A stretch of 64,000 nucleotides of DNA from Dactylosporangium sp. AC04546 (lineage in GTDB: Bacteria; Actinomycetota; Actinomycetes; Mycobacteriales; Micromonosporaceae). The stretch covers positions 1-64,000 of the forward strand of contig NZ_JAHYSG010000010.1 in the NCBI RefSeq assembly GCF_022095675.1. Direction: 5' to 3'. Shown in pieces: positions 58,232 through 64,000 of the stretch. The notes under the pieces are model-generated. The model saw only the letters and a program-made list of their open reading frames with translations, made no database searches and was not told where the DNA came from. How positions within the stretch are numbered: position 1 is the stretch's first letter; every line of letters starts with the position of its first letter. The position numbers were made by a program, and so were the translations under genes.

Positions 58232-59044
58232 CTAGACGCCGCCGGCGCGCCAGCCGAGGTCGCGGGACATCGCGTCGCAGTGGCGGGTCAGCGTCTGCAC
58301 CAGGTGGTCACGGTGGGCCGGTCCATCGCCGAGCCGCACGCGCGGGATGGAGCAGCTCATCGCGGCCACCACCCGGCCGGTCGCGTCCCGGACCGGCACG
58401 GCGACGCAGAAGACCCCGGGGGTGTACTCCCCGTCGTCCTCGCCGAAGCCGCGCTCACGGATCTCCTTGACCCGCTCGAACAGCTGCTGCGACGTGGCGA
58501 TGGTGTGCTGGGTGAACCGGCGCATGGCCACGCCCTCGAGGCGCGCCTTCAGGTCGGCCGGGTCGAGGAAGGCCAGCAGCACCTTGCCCAGGCCGGTGGC
58601 GTAGGCGGGCAGGCGCATCCCGACCCGCGACACCAGCCGCAGCGGGTGGTCGGCCTCGACCTTGGCGATGTAGACGTTGTCGATGCCGTCGAGCACGGCC
58701 AGCTGTACCGTCTCGTTGAGCTGGTCCCGGGCCGCCCGCAGGTGCGGCTCGGCCCGGTGGGCGAGGCTGTCGAGGTAGGCGAAGCTCTGCGCGGTCTCCC
58801 AGACCCGCACCCCGATGCGGTACAGGCGCCGCTCCTCGTCCAGGTAGATCCAGCCGCGGCCGACCAGCGTGCCCAGCAGCGCGTGCAGGCTGCTCTTGGG
58901 AAAGCCCAGGTCCTGGCTGATCTGCGGGAAGGTCGCGCCGGAGCGGTGGGCCGCCAGGTACTCCATGAGGTCCAGGGCCCGCTCGGCCGACTTGACGCCG
59001 GCCGCGGACTGGGCGTTCGGCGAGGTGCTGCGGGTGGCGGTCAT
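58232..59044 (-). CDS. IclR family transcriptional regulator
   Basis: 270 residues from ATG 59044, overlapping the stop of the gene before it (ATGA). Winged HTH (VKSAERALDLMEYLAAHRSG, SQDLGFPKSSLHALLGTLVGRGWI) and effector domain (DNVYIAKVEADHPLRLVSRVG, LPAYATGLGKVLLAFL, PGVFCVAVPV). It is the last gene of the operon entering from the right edge, so it would be co-expressed with the catabolic genes it regulates; its operator must lie outside the window. Confidence 0.9.
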   Translation of the reverse strand: MTATRSTSPNAQSAAGVKSAERALDLMEYLAAHRSGATFPQISQDLGFPKSSLHALLGTLVGRGWIYLDEERRLYRIGVRVWETAQSFAYLDSLAHRAEPHLRAARDQLNETVQLAVLDGIDNVYIAKVEADHPLRLVSRVGMRLPAYATGLGKVLLAFLDPADLKARLEGVAMRRFTQHTIATSQQLFERVKEIRERGFGEDDGEYTPGVFCVAVPVRDATGRVVAAMSCSIPRVRLGDGPAHRDHLVQTLTRHCDAMSRDLGWRAGGV

Positions 59045-59835
59045 GACGCCGGCCTCCTTGCGTGCCGAGGTGTGATCGGGAAGCGTGCCGCGTTGCCCGG
59101 GTCGTGCAACGCCACCACTTCATCACACACGCGTCGATAGTGTTTGATGGCCCGGCGGCACGCGGCGGCGTCCTCGGCGATGCCGACGGGGATCTCCTCG
59201 TCGATGTTCCGGGCGAAGAACGCCGTCTCCAGCAGTCCGAGCAGGCCGTCGGCGCACCGCACCCGGACGCCGGCCGAGCCGGGGTGGTGCCCGCCGGTCG
59301 GCTCGAACGTCAGGCCCGGCGCGACCTCGACCGGCCCGTCGGCCAGCACGAGCCGCCCGCCGACGGCCAGGTCCCGCAGGTACGACCAGGAGGGGCCGGT
59401 GAAGTAGAACTCGGTCGGCGGGTGCCCCGGCGGCGCGCACAGCATCTCCCGCACCCCGGCGTAGGCGGCGTAGACGGTGGCCCGCGGGAGCAGGTCCGCC
59501 AGCAGGCCGCCGGTGTGGTACGTGATCGTCTGGGTCAGCAGGACGAAGTCGACGTCCTCGCCGCGCACCCCGAGCGCGTCGAGGGCCTCCGGCAGCAGCC
59601 GCACGTCCTGGAACACGCACCGCGGGTCGAGGGCCTGGTTGGCGGTGTCCAGCGCGGCCCGGTCGGCGGCGCCGATCGGCAGGCCGGTGTCGATCAGCCC
59701 GGTCCGGTCGCCGTCGGTGACCAGCCAGACGTAGAACCACAGGTCGTGGAACTCCTGCTCGTTGCGGCCGAAGAACGCCTCCCAGCCCGGGATGGGCAGC
59801 CGGCCCACCGGCGCCGCGGACAGCGAGAACGTCAT
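59041..59835 (-). CDS. Metallo-beta-lactamase-fold protein with degenerate metal site
   Basis: 264 residues from ATG 59835 (ATGA overlap). The overall layout is that of AHL-lactonase-type MBL proteins (FYVWLVTDGDRTGLIDTGLP, PTGGHHPGSAGVRVRC, VVALHDP). However, at the place of THxHxDHxGG it reads TQTITYHTGG: the first two His and the Asp are replaced by Gln, Ile and Tyr, and the bridging Asp is replaced by Glu in LLETAFF. Only later His residues remain. Either it binds metal differently or it is no longer a hydrolase. It lies in a run of overlapping catabolic genes, so it is not simply decaying. Confidence 0.8.
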   Translation of the reverse strand: MTFSLSAAPVGRLPIPGWEAFFGRNEQEFHDLWFYVWLVTDGDRTGLIDTGLPIGAADRAALDTANQALDPRCVFQDVRLLPEALDALGVRGEDVDFVLLTQTITYHTGGLLADLLPRATVYAAYAGVREMLCAPPGHPPTEFYFTGPSWSYLRDLAVGGRLVLADGPVEVAPGLTFEPTGGHHPGSAGVRVRCADGLLGLLETAFFARNIDEEIPVGIAEDAAACRRAIKHYRRVCDEVVALHDPGNAARFPITPRHARRPAS

Positions 59836-60992
59836 CCGCCCAGCACCTCCGTGAACCGTTTGGCGAACGCCGCGCCGTCGCCGGGCTGCAGGCCCTGCGG
59901 GTTGACGGTGAGGACGCCCTGCCACGCCCGGTCCTCGCCGAGATGGATGCGAGGCGTGCCGCGGTCCAGGTCCCGGATCACGTCGTCGGCGCTGCGGCCC
60001 GACGCGGTGACGTCGATCTCCAGCACGGGCACGTCGAGGTGGTGCTCGTAGCCGTCCCGCACCGTGCAGCGCGGGTCGTCGTGCAGGCCGGTCCGGATGT
60101 CGGCCAGCTCCTGGGCGCCGTGGCGGTGGTGGGCGCCGGGGTCGCGGACGAACGCCCGCAGCGCGACGAGCAGCCCGACGATCTGCTCCCGGCCCACCTT
60201 CATGCCCCGGCCGATGCCGTGCCGGCCGCGGACCGGGTCGGCGCCGGTGACCTCCGAGCGCTGCCAGGTGCGCGGGCGGATGTCCATGTCCTGGTGGTGC
60301 AGGGCGACGGCGCCGACGAGGTCGGCCCGGCCGCACAGGATCCCGGCGGTGTGCGGGCCCCGGAACCCCTTCCCGGCGCTGATCGCCACCAGGTCCGCGC
60401 CGGCGTCGAGGATCTCCCGCAGCCGTTGCAGCGGTGGTACATCCATGGCGGCGTCGACCAGCACCGGTACCCCGGCGGCATGGGCCAGCTCGCAGACCTC
60501 GGCGATGCCCAGGTGGTCGCCTCCCCGGCCGGGCCGCCACAGCACCAGCGCGGCCCGCCCGTCGAGCTCGCGGACCAGCTCGTCGGGGCGGGTCGACCCG
60601 GGGTAGCCGATCTCCACCAGCTCCGCGCCGACCGCGGTCAGCGCGTGGTCGTAGGGGTCGCGGTGGGCCCGCTGGATGATCGCCCGCCGCCGCGGCCCGG
60701 CGACCTCGGGCAGCACGTCGATCGCGGCGGGCCGGTCGCCGGCCAGGCACACGGCGGTGGCGAGGCTCAGCGCGGCGGCGGCGCCGCTGGTGACGTAGGC
60801 GGCCGGCGCGCCGAGGAGCCCGGCGATCTCGGCGCCGGCCGCCTCCTGCAGCTCGTCCATGCGGACGTTGCGCGCGCCGGCGGCCCGCATCGCCTCGACG
60901 ACCTCGTCGGAGAGCGGCAGGCCGCCCAGCCGGGTCGCCGGCCCGACGGCGTTGATGATCGTGCGGACGCCCAGTTCGGCGTAGATGTCCAT
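59832..60992 (-). CDS. SelA-like PLP-dependent enzyme (ammonia-lyase/DgaE group)
   Basis: 386 residues from ATG 60992. Fold-type I PLP enzyme of the SelA family: ELGVRTIINAVGPATRLGG, AYVTSGAAAALSLATAVCLAG, PVLVDAAMDVPPL and the PLP-Lys in ISAGKGFRGPHTAGILCG. No selenocysteine machinery is near; members in sugar clusters, such as D-glucosaminate-6-phosphate ammonia-lyase DgaE, remove ammonia from amino sugar acids. Here it follows an amidohydrolase/deacetylase gene by 14 nt, which suits a deacetylate-then-deaminate sequence. Confidence 0.85.
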   Translation of the reverse strand: MDIYAELGVRTIINAVGPATRLGGLPLSDEVVEAMRAAGARNVRMDELQEAAGAEIAGLLGAPAAYVTSGAAAALSLATAVCLAGDRPAAIDVLPEVAGPRRRAIIQRAHRDPYDHALTAVGAELVEIGYPGSTRPDELVRELDGRAALVLWRPGRGGDHLGIAEVCELAHAAGVPVLVDAAMDVPPLQRLREILDAGADLVAISAGKGFRGPHTAGILCGRADLVGAVALHHQDMDIRPRTWQRSEVTGADPVRGRHGIGRGMKVGREQIVGLLVALRAFVRDPGAHHRHGAQELADIRTGLHDDPRCTVRDGYEHHLDVPVLEIDVTASGRSADDVIRDLDRGTPRIHLGEDRAWQGVLTVNPQGLQPGDGAAFAKRFTEVLGG

Positions 60993-61006
60993 GGCTTCGA
61001 TGCCTT

Positions 61007-62068
61007 TCACTTCGGGGCGCGGTACACGATCTCGCCGGCGCGGACGGTGAGGACGGCTTGGACGGTCTCGGTCACCCGCAGGACGGCGACGTCGGCGGGC
61101 GCGCCGGGGCGCAGGGTGCCGACGCCGTCGAACCCGGCGATCCGGGCCGGCTCGAGGGTGGTGCGGCGCACGACCTCGGGCAGCGGCACGCCGAGCCCGA
61201 GGAACTTCGCCATCACACCCGGCAGGTCGCCGACGATCGGGCGGGAGTAGGTGTGCAGGTCGGTGCTGATCGCGTCGGGCAGGAACCCGGCGTCGACCGC
61301 GGCGCGGGCCTGCTCCAGGTCGAAGCCGCACATGCCGTGCCCGACGTCGAAGCGCACGCCGCGCTGGCGGGCCTCGGCGACGAGGTCGACGACCCGGCCC
61401 CGCTCGGTGAACGGGGTACCGGAGAGGCCGGTGAAGCAGTGGGTGAGGATGTCGCCGGGGCCGAGCCGGGCCAGGATGTCGGCCAGGGACGCCGGCGGGG
61501 GCCCGAGGTGCACCATGAGCGGCAGCCCCTCGGCGTCGGCGACCTCGCGGGCCCGGTCGAGCGCGACGACGCCGTTGTCGCCGGCGACGTCGGCCGACGC
61601 CCGGACCTTCACGCCGATGATCCGGTCGCGGTGCTCCGCGATCGCCGCGCGGCAGGCGGCCGGGTCGACGTACGGGAGGGTCTTCAGCTCGCCGGAGAGC
61701 AGGATGCTCGTGGTGCCGACGGTGGCGATGTTGATGAACGCACCGATGCGGGTCTCCGCCCGTTCGACGGTACCGCGGACGAACGCCCCGAACAGGTGCG
61801 CCCCGGCGCTGCCGGTGTCGACCATGGTCGTGACCCCGCTGGGCGGGCCGGCCACGTCGGGGTCGACGCCGAGGTCCTGGCCGACGAAGACGTGGGTGTG
61901 CAGGTCGACCAGGCCGGGCGTGACGACCAGCCCCGACACGTCGACGACCGGGTCCGCCGGGTCCGCCGCCACGGCGATCCGCCCGTCCCGCACGACGACG
62001 TCCCCCGGGGCCAGGGTGCCCGACTCGGGGTCGCAGACCAGGCCACCGCGGAGCACGAGGCCGCTCAT
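61007..62068 (-). CDS. Amidohydrolase/deacetylase family metallohydrolase
   Basis: 353 residues. The first metal site is VDLHTHVF, with further ligands in GVKVRAS (carbamylated Lys), LMVHLGPPP, ILTHCFTG and ISTDLHTYS; DVAVLRV near the end closes the composite beta-domain. This is the EF_0837/Atu3266-like group, annotated as amidohydrolase/deacetylase. N-deacetylation of an acylamino sugar acid or amino acid is a fair guess. Start overlaps the preceding stop (ATGA). Confidence 0.88.
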   Translation of the reverse strand: MSGLVLRGGLVCDPESGTLAPGDVVVRDGRIAVAADPADPVVDVSGLVVTPGLVDLHTHVFVGQDLGVDPDVAGPPSGVTTMVDTGSAGAHLFGAFVRGTVERAETRIGAFINIATVGTTSILLSGELKTLPYVDPAACRAAIAEHRDRIIGVKVRASADVAGDNGVVALDRAREVADAEGLPLMVHLGPPPASLADILARLGPGDILTHCFTGLSGTPFTERGRVVDLVAEARQRGVRFDVGHGMCGFDLEQARAAVDAGFLPDAISTDLHTYSRPIVGDLPGVMAKFLGLGVPLPEVVRRTTLEPARIAGFDGVGTLRPGAPADVAVLRVTETVQAVLTVRAGEIVYRAPK

Positions 62069-63000
62069 GACAGCCTCACCGGCTGCCCGGTGCGGGCCGA
62101 CTCGGTCGCGGCGACGGCACTGACGACGGCCTGCCGCCCGTCCTCGGCGGTCGGGAAGGCCGTGTCGGCCCCCGTGCAGGCCGCGACGAACGCGGCCAGC
62201 TCCCGGTGCAGCCAGTCGTCACCGGCGTGCGACTCGACCCGGTGCTCCCCCGCCGTCGACACCGCGAGGACGCCGCCCTGCTCGATCCGCAGCTGCCCGG
62301 CGGTGCCCTGCACCACGGTCAGCGACCGTGGTTCGGCGTGGTGGGTGCGGCCGAACGACAGCGAGATCCCGCCGACGGCGCCGCCCGCGAACGTCGCCGT
62401 GATCGCGGCGGCCGACTCCCCGGCGGTCCGGCAGGTCACCTCGGCCATGGGAGCCCCGACCAGCCAGGGCAGCCGGTCGAAGCAGTGGTGCGACTGGAGG
62501 TGGAGGATGCCGCCGCCGCGGGCGGCGTCCCAGTACCACGCCGGGGTGTCGGTGGCCGCCTCCGCGATGACGTCGGTGACCGACAGCGGCTCCCCGATCG
62601 CCCCGTCGGCGACGAGCCGCCGGGCGGCGAGCCACTCGGCCCGGAACCGGTAGCTGAAGCCGACCATGACCACCACGCCGGCGGCGTCGCGGGCGGCGAT
62701 GATGCGGTCGGCCTCGGCGACGGTGGTGCACAGCGGCTTGTCGATGAGGACGTGGACGCCCCGGGCCGTCGCCTCCGCGCACGCGTCGGCGTGAGCGTCG
62801 TGGGGCAGGCCGAGGTACACGGCGTCGACCGATCCCGCGTCGAGCAGCTCGCGCCAGCCCGTGAACGGGGTGCCGCCGAGCGCGGCCGCCCGTGCGGGGA
62901 CCGGGTCGGCGACGGCGGCGACCTCGACCCCCGGCAGGCGGGCGGCGGTTGCCGCCACCTTGGCGCCCATGATGCCGGCGCCCACGATGCCGAGTCTCAT
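62065..63000 (-). CDS. Gfo/Idh/MocA family oxidoreductase
   Basis: 311 residues from ATG 63000 (TGATG junction with the SDR gene; GTG 63003 is an alternative). N-terminal Rossmann RLGIVGAGIMGAKVAATAARL, catalytic-pair motif in LIDKPLCTTVAEADRI, and the C-terminal alpha/beta substrate domain with HLQSHHCFDRLPWL. These enzymes oxidise or epimerise sugars, inositols or amino sugars with NAD(P). Confidence 0.9.
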   Translation of the reverse strand: MRLGIVGAGIMGAKVAATAARLPGVEVAAVADPVPARAAALGGTPFTGWRELLDAGSVDAVYLGLPHDAHADACAEATARGVHVLIDKPLCTTVAEADRIIAARDAAGVVVMVGFSYRFRAEWLAARRLVADGAIGEPLSVTDVIAEAATDTPAWYWDAARGGGILHLQSHHCFDRLPWLVGAPMAEVTCRTAGESAAAITATFAGGAVGGISLSFGRTHHAEPRSLTVVQGTAGQLRIEQGGVLAVSTAGEHRVESHAGDDWLHRELAAFVAACTGADTAFPTAEDGRQAVVSAVAATESARTGQPVRLS

Positions 63001-63761
63001 CACATGCCCAGCAGTTCGCCGCCGTCGACGACGAGGTCGCCGAGCAGGATGTGGGAGCTCTCGGCCGACAGCAGGAAGCGCACCGCGGCGGCGACGTCGG
63101 CGCCGCGGGCGACCCGGCCGGCCGGGATCCGCGGGCGCAGCGCCGGCAGGCTGCCGTCGGCGAGGTCGTCGACGGTGGCGTGGTCGCTGGCGAGCTGCCG
63201 CATCATCTCCGTGTCGGTCGGCCCGGGCGAGACGGTGTTGACCCGCACGCCGCTGCCGGCGACCTCCATGGCGAGGACCCGCAGGGACTGGCGGAGGGCG
63301 GCCTTGGAGGCGGAGTAGGCGGCCTGGCGCATGCGGGGCATCCGGGCGGCGACCGAGGCGACGGCGACGATCGAGCCGCCGCCCCGGTCGGCCATCGCGG
63401 CGGCGTAGCGGCGGGCGACGTCGTAGCAGCCGACGGTGTTGACCCGCAGGATGCGTTCGAAGTCGGCGACGGTCACGTCGAGGCTGGGCGCGCTGTCGAA
63501 GACCCCGGCGGCGATCGCGACCCGGTCGGCGTCCGACGTCTCGGCGACGAGGTCCCGCACCGACTTCTCGTCGGTGATGTCGACGTGGCGGGCGGTCGCG
63601 TCGACGCCCTGGGCCCGCAGGGACACGGCGACGGCTTCGACGAGGGCGGCGTCGATGTCGGCGAGGATCAGCCGGTCGCCGGGGCAGGCCCGGGCGAGGT
63701 CCTCGCCGATCGCCTGCCCGATACCGCGGCCGGCGCCGACGACGACTGCCGTTGTGCTCAT
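63000..63761 (-). CDS. SDR family oxidoreductase
   Basis: 253 residues. VVVGAGRGIGQAIGEDLA binds NAD(P); catalytic Ser and Tyr-x-x-x-Lys in VAVASVAARMPRMRQAAYSASKAAL; ending ILLGDLVVDGGELLGM. Overlaps the phosphotriesterase-like gene by four nt. A sugar or polyol dehydrogenase step in the operon is likely. Confidence 0.9.
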   Translation of the reverse strand: MSTTAVVVGAGRGIGQAIGEDLARACPGDRLILADIDAALVEAVAVSLRAQGVDATARHVDITDEKSVRDLVAETSDADRVAIAAGVFDSAPSLDVTVADFERILRVNTVGCYDVARRYAAAMADRGGGSIVAVASVAARMPRMRQAAYSASKAALRQSLRVLAMEVAGSGVRVNTVSPGPTDTEMMRQLASDHATVDDLADGSLPALRPRIPAGRVARGADVAAAVRFLLSAESSHILLGDLVVDGGELLGM

Positions 63762-64000
63762 GGTTGTTCTCCCGGTTCTGTGGCGGGCTGTTCTTCGGTG
63801 GGCATTGCCGCGTACGCGAACGCCCGGGCGGGGTTGGCGACCGTCATGCGGTGGATGTCCTCCTCGGACACGCCCCGGTCGCGCAGCATGGGCAGGAAGT
63901 GCTCGATCACGTTGGCGTAGCCCGGTCCGCCGTACGCGGCGAGCTGGCCCAGCTCGCAGATGTCGTTGGACAGCATCAGCTGCCCGGCCAGTCCCATGGC
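63758..64000 (-). CDS. Phosphotriesterase-family (lactonase-like) protein, C-terminal part (partial)
   Basis: The frame is open to the right edge; the last ~80 codons read MLSNDICELGQLAAYGGPGYANVIEHFLPMLRDRG...NPARAFAYA. The LSNDIC (metal Asp), the YGG.GY loop and the NPARAF ending are those of the Php/phosphotriesterase family, many of which are sugar lactonases. The N-terminal metal ligands are outside the window. Stop overlaps the next start (ATGA). Confidence 0.75.
   Translation of the reverse strand, partial: AMGLAGQLMLSNDICELGQLAAYGGPGYANVIEHFLPMLRDRGVSEEDIHRMTVANPARAFAYAAMPTEEQPATEPGEQP

Overview
The window is about 72% GC, with GTG starts, dense overlapping stop/start junctions, secreted proteins carrying CBM2 modules, ECF/LAL/IclR regulators and a cobalamin-riboswitch-controlled class Ia ribonucleotide reductase. 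This fits a mycelial actinobacterium, probably of the Micromonosporaceae/Streptomyces type; the species cannot be read from the sequence. I saw no complete tRNA, rRNA, IS element or CRISPR array.

Layout. 1-3.6 kb: a secreted DNRLRE/RHS-type protein running off the left edge, with a DasR-like dre site in front of it, and a subtilisin-like protease with three C-terminal beta-repeats. 3.7-12.6 kb: two paralogous cassettes, each a P450 plus a fused [3Fe-4S] ferredoxin-ferredoxin reductase, with a large LuxR/LAL regulator between them. 12.7-19.8 kb: a NAD kinase, an orphan GAF histidine kinase, a small three-gene operon (RibD-like reductase, alpha/beta hydrolase, DUF998 protein) and a YCII + ECF42-type sigma factor pair. 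19.8-35.1 kb: a uronate/pectin block. It contains a seven-gene, tightly overlapping operon (sugar-binding protein, two permeases, KdgD, glucarate dehydratase, an unknown protein, aldehyde dehydrogenase), an IclR regulator, uronate dehydrogenase, two secreted CBM2/beta-helix enzymes, a tautomerase, KduD and a xylose-isomerase-like TIM barrel. Palindromes of the type GTCCACATATGTGGAC sit in front of several of these genes and suggest one IclR (KdgR-like) regulon. 35.1-37.5 kb: a second GAF histidine kinase with a receiver-only response regulator.

37.5-38.6 kb: three consecutive gene remnants (LysR, EamA, GAP/Sap family), each keeping both ends but missing its middle. 38.6-44.6 kb: a CrtC/AttH-like protein, cobalt transporter cbtBA with its own cobalamin riboswitch and a clear promoter, and nrdAB with a cobalamin riboswitch and a pair of NrdR-like boxes. 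44.7-51.6 kb: a complete sugar/polyol ABC importer operon with a zinc dehydrogenase and an SDR, diverging from an IclR regulator across a palindromic operator. 51.6-58.2 kb: a MacB/FtsX-type ABC exporter, a NarL-type two-component system and a secreted serine hydrolase. The exporter and hydrolase genes share an almost identical 75-bp promoter/leader with the palindrome ACAGCnnGCTGTAC. 58.2-64 kb: a third IclR-linked operon, seven overlapping or closely spaced genes entering from the right edge (phosphotriesterase-like lactonase, SDR, Gfo/Idh oxidoreductase, amidohydrolase/deacetylase, SelA-like PLP enzyme, a metallo-beta-lactamase-fold protein with a degenerate metal site, IclR). It looks like an uncharacterised oxidative route for an N-acylated amino sugar or related compound.

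Together the region is a plant-polysaccharide and sugar-acid scavenging island with three IclR-controlled modules, mixed with B12/nucleotide metabolism and signalling genes.
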